A stretch of DNA of 41,702 nucleotides from Moraxellaceae bacterium (GTDB taxonomy: Bacteria; Pseudomonadota; Gammaproteobacteria; Pseudomonadales; Moraxellaceae): NCBI GenBank assembly GCA_003543245.1, contig DPJB01000025.1:123045-164746 (forward strand), written 5' to 3'. The position numbers and the translations under genes are program-made. Below, piece by piece: positions 15,703 to 23,604 of the stretch. Position 1 is the stretch's first letter. Each line of letters starts with the position of its first letter. The notes under the pieces are model-generated. The model was not told where the DNA came from. It saw only the letters and a list, made by a program, of their open reading frames with translations, and did no database searches.

Positions 15703-16377
15703 CTAGCGCTTCCATGCCAGCCAGATGAGATGCCGGGCGCCCTTGTTGCCATGGGCACGCACCGGAACCTCTTCCACCAGAAAGCGCGCCTTCTTCAGGC
15801 GGATGGTGAACATCGGATCGGGTCCGGCGGACCAGATGGCGAGTACGCCACCTGGGCGCAGTGCCGACATGGCTGCCTCCAGTCCGGCAAACGAATAAAG
15901 CCAGTCATTGCTCTTGTGGGTCAGCCCCTGCGGGCCATTGTCCACGTCCAGCAGTATGGCATCAAACGCCTGCTTTTCACTTTTCAGTACCAGCGCCACA
16001 TCGCTCACCCGCACACTGGCCCGCGGGTCCTGCAGCGGGTTGCCGGCATGCTCGCCCAGCGGGCCACGATTCCACTCCACCACCGCCGGTACCAGCTCGG
16101 CCACCACCACGTCGGCATTGCTGCCCAGATGCCTGAGGGCTGCGGCCAGCGTGAAGCCCATGCCAAGGCCGCCGATCAGTACCCGTGGCTGTGGCCGTGC
16201 GGCGATGCGCGTGCAGGTGATTTCTGCCAGCTTGTCTTCCGAGCCATGGGTGCGTGAGTGCATGAGTTCGCCACCGCCGGCGATCTTGATGGCAAAGTGG
16301 TCGCCTTCGCGGAAAAGGCGCAGCTCTCCGCCATTGCCCGGAATGGGGGCGGTATCAATGAGTTCGGGGCGGTTCAT
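15703..16377 (-). CDS. Spermidine synthase-like methyltransferase-fold protein
   Basis: This encodes 224 residues from the ATG at 16377. The Rossmann-type nucleotide loop is RVLIGGLGMGFTLAAALRHL, followed by the acidic strand end VVVAELVPAVVEWNRGPLG and the DAILLDVDNGPQGLTH segment, which is the layout of the SpeE family. The N-terminal part has LMHSRTHGSEDKLAE, matching a short beta lead-in. Many short bacterial members lack the residues that bind putrescine, so polyamine synthesis cannot be claimed, and a methyltransferase role is equally possible. A 37-residue upstream extension is Arg/Pro-rich and was not used. It probably leads a transcript with the VF530 and RRM genes. Confidence 0.82.
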   Translation of the reverse strand: MNRPELIDTAPIPGNGGELRLFREGDHFAIKIAGGGELMHSRTHGSEDKLAEITCTRIAARPQPRVLIGGLGMGFTLAAALRHLGSNADVVVAELVPAVVEWNRGPLGEHAGNPLQDPRASVRVSDVALVLKSEKQAFDAILLDVDNGPQGLTHKSNDWLYSFAGLEAAMSALRPGGVLAIWSAGPDPMFTIRLKKARFLVEEVPVRAHGNKGARHLIWLAWKR

Positions 16378-16489
16378 GGCAGCTCGGCAGGAAAAAGGAC
16401 TACGACAGGTGCAAGGGTAAGGGGTTTCGGGGACTTTCCCCAGAGTTTTCTGTGGGCGGGCCGGTATCCGCGCCCGTCGCGCAGCCATG

Positions 16490-16520
16490 AAAAAAGAAAG
16501 CCCCGGGCAATGCCGGGGCT
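16490..16520 (-). terminator. Intrinsic terminator of the monooxygenase gene
   Basis: An 8-bp GC-rich stem (AGCCCCGG / CCGGGGCT, 16499-16506 and 16513-16520) is followed on the minus strand by CTTTCTTTTTT. It lies 27 bases after the stop codon at 16548. Confidence 0.85.
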
Positions 16521-16547
16521 TCTGTTGCAGTCAGACACCGGACCGGC

Positions 16548-18056
16548 TTAGGCCTCGGCCGTGCTCACCTGCGCACGCTTGACGCGGGCTTTGCCGGCGA
16601 CCCCGGGATTGGACAGCTCCATGATGCCGTCTTCGACCGGGCGGTAGCGCAGCATGGCCAGATCCAGCATGTAGTTCATGTAGACCTTCCATGGCGCCTT
16701 GTTGCCCTGCTTGGGCAGGTGGGCAAGGGCACGCTGGATGTAGCCGGAGTGCATGTCGACAAAGGCTTCCGGCACGACAGTCGGGTCGGTGTTGTGCGGG
16801 GTGCACTGGCGCATGCCCTTCTTGTCCATCTGGTTGAGCAGACGGCAGATGTATTCGCTGCTGATGTCGGCCTTCAGTGTCCAGCTGGCGTTGGTGTAAC
16901 CGAAGATCATGGCGATATTCGGCAGGCCTTCAAACATGATGCCCTTGTAGTTCATGCGCTGGGACATGTCGACCTGCTTGCCATCCATGAACACCTTCAT
17001 GCCACCCAGCAGCTGCAGGTCCAGGCCGGTTGCCGTGATGATGATGTCGGCTTCCAGTTCCTGTCCGGACTTCAGCTTGATGCCGGTTTCGGTAAAGGTG
17101 TCGATGTGGTCGGTCACCACCGAGGCCTTGCCCTTGCGCAGCACCTTGAACAGGTCGCCATCAGGCACGGCACACAGGCGTTCATCCCACGGGTTGTAGC
17201 TGGGCGTGAAGTGCTTCATGTCGAAGTCCTTGCCAACCTGGGCGCGGACCTGGGCAAGCAGCAGGCGACGGATTGGCTTCGGACGCTTCTTGGCCAGATT
17301 GAAAAAGCCCAGTGTGAGCGACACGTTCTTGGCACGGGTCACGCGGTAGACGAGCTTTTCCGGCAGGAAGCGGCGCATGCCGTTGGCAATCGGGTCTTTC
17401 TCCGGAATGGAGACTACATAGGTGGGCGAGCGCTGCAGCATGGTGACGTGGGCGGCCTTGTCGGTCATTGCCGGCACCAGCGTCACGGCGGTAGCGCCGC
17501 TGCCGATGATCACCACCTTCTTGCCGGCGTAGTCCAGGTTTTCCGGCCACAGCTGCGGATGAATGATCTGTCCCTTGAAGCGCTCACGGCCCTCGAAGTG
17601 CGGCGTGAAGCCGGCTTCGTACTTGTAATAACCGGTGCACATGAACAGGAAGTTGCAGGTGAACTTCACGGCCTTGCCGGTGTCGGTGCGCTCGGCATCC
17701 ACAATCCAGACGGCATCTTCGCTGGACCAGGTGGACTTGATGATCTTGTGGCCGTAGCGGATGTGCTTGTCGATGCCGTTGTCGCGGGCCGTCGAACGGA
17801 TGTACTCACGGATCGAGGGGCCGTCGGCAATGGCTTTGGGGCTGGTCCAGGGCTTGAAGCTGTAGCCCAGCGTGTACATGTCGGAGTCGGAGCGGATGCC
17901 GGGGTAACGGAACAGGTCCCAGGTGCCACCAATGGCTTCACGGCTTTCGAGAATCGCGTAAGTCTTGCCCTTGCACTGGTTCTGGAGGTGCCAGGCGGCA
18001 CCAATGCCGGAGAGGCCGGCACCAACGATCAGGACATCAAAGTGTTCAGTAGCCAT
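16548..18056 (-). CDS. Flavin-containing monooxygenase, Baeyer-Villiger type
   Basis: This encodes 502 residues. Two Rossmann motifs are visible: GAGLSG at 12-17 for FAD and GSGATA at 185-190 for NADPH. Between them is the Baeyer-Villiger fingerprint F-x-G-x-x-x-H-x-x-x-W-P at residues 160-171. The IGGTWDLFRYPGIRSD segment follows the FAD-binding region, as in the AlmA/EthA-like group. These enzymes insert oxygen next to a carbonyl, or hydroxylate long alkyl chains, with NADPH and O2. AlmA-type members in Acinetobacter are linked to growth on long-chain alkanes; that role here is an inference only. The gene ends in a strong terminator and starts after a 250-base gap, so it is probably a single unit. 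Confidence 0.9.
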   Translation of the reverse strand: MATEHFDVLIVGAGLSGIGAAWHLQNQCKGKTYAILESREAIGGTWDLFRYPGIRSDSDMYTLGYSFKPWTSPKAIADGPSIREYIRSTARDNGIDKHIRYGHKIIKSTWSSEDAVWIVDAERTDTGKAVKFTCNFLFMCTGYYKYEAGFTPHFEGRERFKGQIIHPQLWPENLDYAGKKVVIIGSGATAVTLVPAMTDKAAHVTMLQRSPTYVVSIPEKDPIANGMRRFLPEKLVYRVTRAKNVSLTLGFFNLAKKRPKPIRRLLLAQVRAQVGKDFDMKHFTPSYNPWDERLCAVPDGDLFKVLRKGKASVVTDHIDTFTETGIKLKSGQELEADIIITATGLDLQLLGGMKVFMDGKQVDMSQRMNYKGIMFEGLPNIAMIFGYTNASWTLKADISSEYICRLLNQMDKKGMRQCTPHNTDPTVVPEAFVDMHSGYIQRALAHLPKQGNKAPWKVYMNYMLDLAMLRYRPVEDGIMELSNPGVAGKARVKRAQVSTAEA

Positions 18057-18310
18057 TAGAGATACCTGTATACGGTTGATCGGGGACAGTCTCGCCTGTT
18101 GCAGCCGGCATCCATACAGCCGGCGCGAGTCTGTGTGATTCCAAGCCTATCCTATTGCGCCTCCGGGACGAGAGAGAGGTGGGTTGCGGCCATTTTCCAA
18201 TCACTTTGGGCCATTAGGGTTATCTGGTCGAACAGAAAAGACAATATTGTCTGACAATGCGTCGTGTCAGAAGCGTTTCTGCTACTGGGGATGGCAGGTC
18301 CGGCACGCCC

Positions 18311-19294
18311 TCAGCGGGTCGTTCCGGGTGGTGACCGCAGTGTGGCGATGAAGGTATCGACGGCCTCTGTGTAGGCACCCGGCAGGCCCAGTTCTGCATT
18401 GATCTGCTTGTGCGACAGGTCTTGCGGTAATACCTCCACCCGCACGCCCAGTGCATCGGCGCGCGCCTTCAGTCCGTTGGCCTGTGCGCAGGAGTCGTCA
18501 CGGCGTGACGAACAGACCGCGAGCAGTGGCACGGCGTCAGCCGTCAGCTGTAGCGTGGGGGAGGCGGCCGTCCAGATGGCAGGGTTGTTGCCAAAGGCCT
18601 GGTCATACAGGCGTAAATGCCGGGCCTGCATTACCTGCACCACATCCATGGCGGCACTGTCCAGCGCCACGGTACCAAGCCAGGGGGCTGCGCCTTGCTG
18701 CCGGGCCAGTAAGGGAGATGCCGTGAGCAGGGCGACCAGATGTGCGCCGGCGGAGTGTCCCATCAGGATGAAGCGGCTGGTGTCGCCGCCCCACTCCCCG
18801 GACAGGGCCTGTGCCCTGGCAAGCGCACGGGCCACATCACGGGCCTGCTCCAGTGGAGGGGTGTCCGGCAGCATGCGGTAATTGACCGACACCAGAATGA
18901 AGCCCCTGGGTACCCAGTGCGTGACCTTGTTTTCCACCACGCGGTCCATGGCCTTGTCGCCGGTGTGCCAGCCGCCACCATGCACCATGAAGATTACGGG
19001 TAATTTGCCGCTCGTGGCTGTCGTGGCTGTCGTGAGTGTCGGGGCGGGCAGGTACACATCCATGCGCTGGCGCGGATCACTGCCATAGGCCACATCACTG
19101 CGGAACGCTACGCCGGTAGGCAGGGCAAATGGCGCGCTGCGGTTTTTGGTGTGCATGTCACCGGCTGCGCCGGCCTGGCGGCGCTCCTCGATCAGGTCGC
19201 GTAGCGGGCCCGCATTTGCCGGGCCGGATGGCAGCGCCAGGCAGAGCATGAGGCTGGCCAGCAGGACGGTCGCGGGACGATGGAGAACGTGCAT
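18311..19294 (-). CDS. Exported alpha/beta hydrolase (esterase)
   Basis: This encodes 327 residues from the ATG at 19294, with GGAG six bases upstream. A signal peptide is visible at the N-terminus (about residues 1-29, with the core TVLLASLMLCLALP), so the enzyme is exported. Motifs are HGGGWHTG (oxyanion), GHSAGAH with the nucleophile Ser, and a likely His near DLSHKQIN. The layout fits the BD-FAE/esterase group of the alpha/beta hydrolase superfamily. The protein has a Thr/Ala-rich stretch just before the first core strand (TLTTATTATSG), which may be a flexible loop. The substrate is unknown; it lies about 250 bases upstream of the monooxygenase on the same strand and may or may not be co-regulated. 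Confidence 0.85.
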   Translation of the reverse strand: MHVLHRPATVLLASLMLCLALPSGPANAGPLRDLIEERRQAGAAGDMHTKNRSAPFALPTGVAFRSDVAYGSDPRQRMDVYLPAPTLTTATTATSGKLPVIFMVHGGGWHTGDKAMDRVVENKVTHWVPRGFILVSVNYRMLPDTPPLEQARDVARALARAQALSGEWGGDTSRFILMGHSAGAHLVALLTASPLLARQQGAAPWLGTVALDSAAMDVVQVMQARHLRLYDQAFGNNPAIWTAASPTLQLTADAVPLLAVCSSRRDDSCAQANGLKARADALGVRVEVLPQDLSHKQINAELGLPGAYTEAVDTFIATLRSPPGTTR

Positions 19295-19375
19295 CCTGCA
19301 CTCCGGGATCAAAGGGGGGAGGTCGCAGTGTCGCGCGGTGAAATAACAGGGTCTGTTGTTGCTGTGTTGATGGCG

Positions 19376-19675
19376 CTAGCGTGGAGTGGTGGTTGTGTGT
19401 CCGGCCAGCAGACGTTTGCCGGCTGCAGTAAATTTCCACCAGGGCACGACGTCACCCGTGTCCAGGAAGTGCCGTACCGCCAGCAGGGTGTACAGAACAC
19501 AGGGATCGTGCCGGTGCTCCATGCGTGGCCCCAGAGCCAGATATATGCCGAGCGGATCGCGCGTGGCCAGTTGTGCCGGCTCCAGAATGCCGATGCCGCG
19601 CAGGTCGGCGGCAATTGACGGGCCGATATTGGGCAGGTCTTCAAGACGGACAGGTTGGCGTGGGGGCTTGGGCAT
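19376..19675 (-). CDS. Cdd1/pathogenicity-locus type helix-hairpin-helix protein
   Basis: This encodes 99 residues from the ATG at 19675. The sequence LEDLPNIGPSIAADLRGIGI is a helix-hairpin-helix opening, and the RHDPCVL segment followed by PWWKFTAAGKR is characteristic of the short Cdd1 family (PF11731, historically called pathogenicity locus or mitomycin-resistance-like). The helix-hairpin-helix suggests DNA contact; no function is established. A further 20 upstream codons (starting at 19735) look like non-coding sequence. It stands alone between an exported esterase and a divergent DUF1456 gene. Confidence 0.85.
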   Translation of the reverse strand: MPKPPRQPVRLEDLPNIGPSIAADLRGIGILEPAQLATRDPLGIYLALGPRMEHRHDPCVLYTLLAVRHFLDTGDVVPWWKFTAAGKRLLAGHTTTTPR

Positions 19676-19851
19676 CGTGGCCTCTGCCGCAGGGGCGGAT
19701 AAGCGGTGGTGTGTCTGACAGCATGATTGCGCCATCGTGCATATACCGCAATACTCCCGGCCTTCCGGGGTGCCCAGGGAAGCGTGCCTGCGGGCAGCAG
19801 GGAGCCTGATTGTTTGTGATGCGCGAAACGGCGCTTATTCAGGGGTTCAAC

Positions 19852-20328
19852 GTGATCAATAATGATGTACTGCGCAGCGTGCGCTACATGCTGGATGCCA
19901 GCGATGCCAGACTGGCCGAGATCATCGGTCTGGTGGGCGGTGATGTTAAAAAGGACGACATCGTCGCCTGGCTGAAGAAGGACGAGGAACCCGGTTTCCA
20001 GGAGTGCCCGGACGAGGTGATGGGGCTGTTTCTCAACGGTCTGGTGGTGTTCCTGCGTGGCAGGGATGACGGTCGCCCCGTGCAGCCACTTGATCTGCCG
20101 TTGTCGAATAATACCGTGCTGAAGAAGCTGCGCGTGGCCTTCAACCTGAAGGAGGAGGATATGTTCGCGGTGTTCGAGCTGGCGGGGTTTCGTGTTGCCA
20201 AGCCGGAGCTCAGCGCACTGTTCCGCAAGGAAGGCCAGAAGAATTTCCGGCCGTGCGGCGACCAGTTTTTGCGCAACTTCCTGAAGGGCCTGACCCTGCG
20301 CGTGCGCGCGGTGCCGGCAGCAAAGTAA
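19852..20328 (+). CDS. DUF1456 family protein (YehS-like)
   Basis: This encodes 158 residues from the GTG at 19852, chosen because it places the family's usual opening (M-x-NNDVLRSVRYMLD) at the start, with AGGGG six bases upstream. Two copies of the DUF1456 repeat are visible: NNDVLRSVRYMLDASDARL at the N-terminus and NNTVLKKLRVAFNLKEEDM near residue 83. The family is widespread in gammaproteobacteria (Escherichia coli YehS) and its function is unknown. An ATG-led frame from 19810 would add fourteen residues that do not fit the family. It converges on the zinc-ribbon gene at 20368. Confidence 0.88.
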   Translation: MINNDVLRSVRYMLDASDARLAEIIGLVGGDVKKDDIVAWLKKDEEPGFQECPDEVMGLFLNGLVVFLRGRDDGRPVQPLDLPLSNNTVLKKLRVAFNLKEEDMFAVFELAGFRVAKPELSALFRKEGQKNFRPCGDQFLRNFLKGLTLRVRAVPAAK

Positions 20329-20367
20329 TGCAGGGCCGTGTGGCCACCACACGGCTTTCTTCGGGGA

Positions 20368-20670
20368 TCATTTCCGCACGTAATTCAGGTTGGTAATGAC
20401 AACCCCCATGCCGGCAATTGCCGCGACCAGTGCCAGCATGAACAGCCAGGACGGCATGCGCATGCCGGCAATCATGTAGGGCATGGTTGTCATCAGCATG
20501 GGTGCAATCAGGACAAATCCGCCCAGCACTTTCGGATTCAGGCGCAGGGCAATCCCGCAGCCGGGGCAGCTGTATTCGCCATAGCTGTTTTTCACCAGCT
20601 TGCTGTGGCCGTCTTCCAGCGGGATGCCGCAGCCGGGGCATTTCTGTTCAAAGAAGGAATGTTCAAACAT
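20368..20670 (-). CDS. Zinc-ribbon membrane protein of unknown function
   Basis: This encodes 100 residues. Residues 1-42 hold two CPGCG motifs (CPGCGIPLEDG and CPGCGIALRL), about 24 residues apart, together forming a classic four-cysteine zinc ribbon. Two hydrophobic segments follow (VLGGFVLIAPMLMTT and WLFMLALVAAIAGMGVVI), ending in a basic tail. The cytosolic zinc ribbon attached to an inner-membrane hairpin suggests a scaffold or sensor; no named family is assigned. Confidence 0.78.
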   Translation of the reverse strand: MFEHSFFEQKCPGCGIPLEDGHSKLVKNSYGEYSCPGCGIALRLNPKVLGGFVLIAPMLMTTMPYMIAGMRMPSWLFMLALVAAIAGMGVVITNLNYVRK

Positions 20671-20820
20671 ATGCCAGCTCCGTTTCGTCTCCTGCAGGAT
20701 AGTGTAGCGCGCGTATTCAGTATCACCTGATGTACAGTTATGACTGCGTCAGCTTTCATGAAGTTTGCCAGCCGTGCCACAGCCTGCCCGGCTGGCCAGT
20801 ACCGGTTATCGGGGTAAGTA

Positions 20821-21756
20821 ATGGCCAATCAAGTCGACATGGAACCGGACAACGCGGTCTACAAGGCCTTGCTGGAGTCCACCCGGGCCATTCCCTGGCG
20901 GATTGACTGGAAGACCATGACATTCACCTATATCGGCCCGCAGATAGAGGCCCTGCTTGGATGGACGCCGGAAAGCTGGGTGGGTGTTGATGACTGGGCG
21001 GGTCGCATGCACCCGGATGATCGCGAGACCGTGGTGAACTTCTGTGTGTCCCAGTCGCAGTCCGGCGTGGACCACGAGGCCGATTACCGGGCACTGACCC
21101 GCGATGGCAACTATGTCTGGATACGCGATGTGGTGCATGTGGTACGCAAGGATGGCGAGGTGGAGGCGCTGGTCGGTTTTATGTTCGACATCAGTGAGCG
21201 CAAGAAAAACGAGGAGGAGTTACTGCGCCTGCAACGGGAACTGGAAGTGCTTTCCTACAAGGATGGCCTCACCAATGTGTCCAACCGGCGCATGCTTGAT
21301 GTGGTGTTGCAGCGTGAGTGGGCCAGTGCCTACCGCAACCAGCAACCGCTCTCGCTCATTCTGCTTGATATCGATTTCTTCAAGGAATTCAACGACCAGT
21401 ATGGTCATGTGGTTGGTGATGAATGCCTGCGGCGCGTTGCTGCCCTGCTCGATGCTGCAGCGGCGCGGCCACGTGATCTGGTGGCGCGATTTGGTGGTGA
21501 GGAATTTGTGCTGGTGCTGCCGGAAACGGATGCGGATGCCGCGGTGGCCGTGGCAGAGCGGTGCCGGGGGCTGGTGCTGGATGAGATGATTCCGCATGCC
21601 CGGTCACGCGTTGGCGCCTTTTTGAGTATAAGCCTGGGTGTGGGCACCATTGTGCCATCTGATCAGGACAGTCCGGAGGCCTTTATCGCGGTGGTTGACC
21701 GGTTGCTGTATCGCGCCAAGGCGCAGGGCAGGAATTGCGTGGTGCGGCAGGTCTGA
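20821..21756 (+). CDS. PAS-GGDEF diguanylate cyclase
   Basis: This encodes 311 residues with no membrane span. Residues 20-128 are a PAS fold (W-x-MTFTYIGPQIEALLGW, then RMHPDDRETV and the C-terminal PAC-like DISERKKNEEELL). A short coiled linker joins it to a GGDEF domain at about 140-311. The active site is intact, GGEEF at 225-229, and RPRD at 216-219, exactly five residues before it, is a complete inhibitory site. The enzyme should make cyclic di-GMP from two GTP and be held back by its product. The PAS domain would sense a ligand or redox state that cannot be read here. Targets may include biofilm or motility genes, none of which are in this window. Confidence 0.93.
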   Translation: MANQVDMEPDNAVYKALLESTRAIPWRIDWKTMTFTYIGPQIEALLGWTPESWVGVDDWAGRMHPDDRETVVNFCVSQSQSGVDHEADYRALTRDGNYVWIRDVVHVVRKDGEVEALVGFMFDISERKKNEEELLRLQRELEVLSYKDGLTNVSNRRMLDVVLQREWASAYRNQQPLSLILLDIDFFKEFNDQYGHVVGDECLRRVAALLDAAAARPRDLVARFGGEEFVLVLPETDADAAVAVAERCRGLVLDEMIPHARSRVGAFLSISLGVGTIVPSDQDSPEAFIAVVDRLLYRAKAQGRNCVVRQV

Positions 21757-21765
21757 GCGGTTTCA

Positions 21766-22405
21766 TTGTGTCCGGCGGCGTTGTTCAATCCTGTAATACT
21801 GTCGGCACAGAAAACGGATCACTCGCAATTCATTCTGGGTGTCGGGGCTCATGTGGCTGGCGAAGAGGAGTTGCTCAACAAGACGGAAACCATGGTGGAG
21901 CGGTTTTCTGCGCTTGACGGCACACTTCAGTTGTTGGATCTGCCGCAGATAAGAGCTTCTGCAGAGCGTGCAAGGGTGCAACTGCAGGATGCCGATGGTG
22001 AATATGTTTTCATGGGCGGCAGTGTCGCGACAGCATTTTGCATGTCGGGCGCAAAGCTGGGCATAGGAGCGTTTGTCACCGCCAATGCCTATGCAGATGT
22101 GGTGCCCAATATTCCCACTGCAGATGTCGGCACGCTCAGGCTGGTGATCAATGACATTGCCGACAGTCAGGTGGCCGATGACCCAATAACCCAGGCGTTG
22201 ATCTCTTCTGGCGGTTGGCGGCGAATATGCACTGACGTATTTTCAGGTGCGAGGCGGGTATCGCGCCAATCTTGTTTCTGGCAGCAATACGGACGACTTG
22301 CTCGGCCTTGGCCTTGGCCTTGGCCTGGGGCTTGGTCCGGTTGACGTCTCTGTGATTGGCAACAAGCAGCTCGGGGCTTTTCTTGGTCTTGGTATGAGCT
22401 GGTAG
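21766..22405 (+). pseudogene. Remnant of a TraF_2-like (PF13729) exported protein
   Basis: Two parts of one protein lie in different frames. From about 21766 the first frame reads CPAALFNPVILSAQ and continues through GVGAHVAGEEELL to ADDPITQAL near 22200. From about 22202 the second frame reads LLAVGGEYALTYFQVRGGYR and ends in FLGLGMSW-stop at 22405. Both match, in my recollection, the N-proximal and C-terminal parts of the roughly 400-residue conjugal-transfer TraF_2 family, whose end has the same GGEY...RAGYR beta strands. About half the protein is missing, and the signal peptide and ribosome site are absent too, so this is a decayed gene with a central deletion, not a simple frameshift. 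The family assignment is tentative. Confidence 0.6.
22304..22327 (+). repeat. Short tandem hexamer repeat (GGCCTT)3 plus one variant
   Basis: GGCCTT is repeated three times and followed by GGCCTG, inside the C-terminal part of the TraF_2-like remnant. In that frame it encodes a Leu-Gly run. It is likely prone to slippage. Confidence 0.7.
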
Positions 22406-22411
22406 CCCGCT

Positions 22412-22446
22412 CATGTGCAGGAGAGGGCAATCCTCTTCTGCACATG
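22412..22446. repeat. 15-bp inverted repeat between two broken genes
   Basis: The arms CATGTGCAGGAGAGG (22412-22426) and CCTCTTCTGCACATG (22432-22446) match at 14 of 15 positions around a 5-nt loop. It begins 7 bases after the stop of the TraF_2-like remnant. No clear T-run follows in either direction, so it may be an old terminator or another structured element. Confidence 0.6.
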
Positions 22447-22459
22447 ACCTGTAGCTAAA

Positions 22460-22985
22460 TCAGCGTGCCAGCAGGTTGCGGCCTTCCAGTTCTACAAACA
22501 CTTTTTTCGCAATGCTGCGTGCGGCGTCAGAGCTGCCTTCAAAATTCACCGTATTGGTCGTTCCCATCCATACCGGGCCTTTGCGGTCAATTGAATACAG
22601 TGCGGACTCGACAACGGCGGTTGATATCGTTGTCTCGTATCCCGGGCTGTAAACCTGCTGGTAGGCGTGGCCATAGTAGGGGCCGAAGCCGAAGGAGTAG
22701 GTTGGCATGGCGGTGTAGCCAACGCTGGGGGGTATAGACCTTGTCTTCCCTGATGTTGACCAGCTTGATGACCAGTGCGGCAGTGATGCCTTTCTCACGC
22801 AGTGCGGTTGCGATGGTTGCCGGGTCCACCCAGCGACTGGCGAATTTGGTGGATGGGCCAAAGGCTGTGCAAAGAAGGGCGACGGGCCCGGGGTTGCGGT
22901 GCAGCAAGCTGGAGCTTCCAGCATACAATCTGGCATGGTGAAAAGGGAGATGGTCAGGCCTCTGACGATGCTTTTCAGGCACCAG
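22460..22985 (-). pseudogene. Frameshifted lipoprotein-like gene
   Basis: The minus strand carries a protein split between frames. One frame gives STKFASRWVDPATIATALRE, then ITAALVIKLVNIREDKVYTP; the other continues as SVGYTAMPTYSFGFGPYYG and ends with GTTNTVNFEGSSDAAR and VELEGRNLLAR at 22460. The switch falls on a run of six C (coding strand; G at 22727-22732). With five C the frame is restored, giving VYTPSVGYTAMPTY. A second frame change near the N-terminus is likely, because a signal-like segment (KSIVRGLTISLF) precedes it in the other frame. The ending resembles short DUF4136-like lipoproteins, which is a weak assignment. A homopolymer sequencing error could explain the main shift, but not the degraded N-terminus. 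Confidence 0.6.
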
Positions 22986-23203
22986 AGAAAGAGTACTGAT
23001 CAGGAGTGCGACGGAGCAGGGAGGATGGTGACAGAGGGGGCATGGCATGACGAGTTATACGGGATGCCTGCACGGTTGAGTCATGCCTGGGGACCCAGCG
23101 TACGGTGTCGCACAGACGTTACGTTGAGAGAAGCAGATGATTCTGTCCGGAAGCTTCCCGCTTCTGATTCAGGCTTAAAATCAAATTCAGACAGGTTATC
23201 AAG

Positions 23204-23494
23204 ATGAATGACAAGGAATTGTACGCACAGAAATACCAGGCTCAGCTGGATGGCTGGTCAGCTGACATCAGCAAGCTCAAGGCAAAGGCCATGGGTGCAA
23301 AGGCAGACGCCCAGATTGACATGAACAAGATGGTGGCTGAGCTGGAAGAGAAGGTTGGTGTGGCCAACTCTAAGCTGGCTGAGCTCTCGGCTGCCGGTGA
23401 AGAAGCATGGGACAAGGTCAAGAAGAATGTTGAAACGACATGGGATGACCTGAAAGTGTCGGTGACATCTGCGGTAGAAAAGCTGAAGTCATGA
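23204..23494 (+). CDS. Small coiled-coil protein of unknown function
   Basis: This encodes 96 residues, almost entirely heptad-like helix: LYAQKYQAQLDGWSADISKL, KADAQIDMNKMVAELEEKV, then EEAWDKVKKNVETTWDDLKV and a closing amphipathic helix. There is no signal peptide and no cysteine. Similar small soluble coiled-coil proteins occur across proteobacteria, from memory, and are often stress-related; no function is assigned. The start ATG at 23204 has only a weak ribosome site (AGG nine bases away). A perfect strong terminator 36 bases after the stop indicates a separate, probably well-expressed transcript. Confidence 0.85.
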   Translation: MNDKELYAQKYQAQLDGWSADISKLKAKAMGAKADAQIDMNKMVAELEEKVGVANSKLAELSAAGEEAWDKVKKNVETTWDDLKVSVTSAVEKLKS

Positions 23495-23530
23495 TTTTCA
23501 TGGTGCATGAATGACAAGGTAATAATTTAT

Positions 23531-23570
23531 AGTGGTATTTCGCATGAATGATGCGAAATACCACTTTTTT
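23531..23570 (+). terminator. Strong intrinsic terminator of the coiled-coil gene
   Basis: A perfect 15-bp stem (AGTGGTATTTCGCAT / ATGCGAAATACCACT) with a 5-nt GAATG loop is followed by T6. Because the other strand also ends in an A-rich run, it may stop convergent transcription of the 23605 gene as well. Confidence 0.9.
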
Positions 23571-23604
23571 ATGCCGGAAAAATTTCGGTATGCTTTTGTT
23601 TCTG

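Noticed and set aside
16719..18059. A 446-codon open frame on the plus strand
   Set aside because: It is antisense to the clearly identified monooxygenase and shows only Val/Gly/His-rich composition.
22899..23207. A 102-codon frame on the plus strand before the coiled-coil gene
   Set aside because: It overlaps the broken lipoprotein-like gene and has no recognisable protein features; its end overlaps the real start at 23204.
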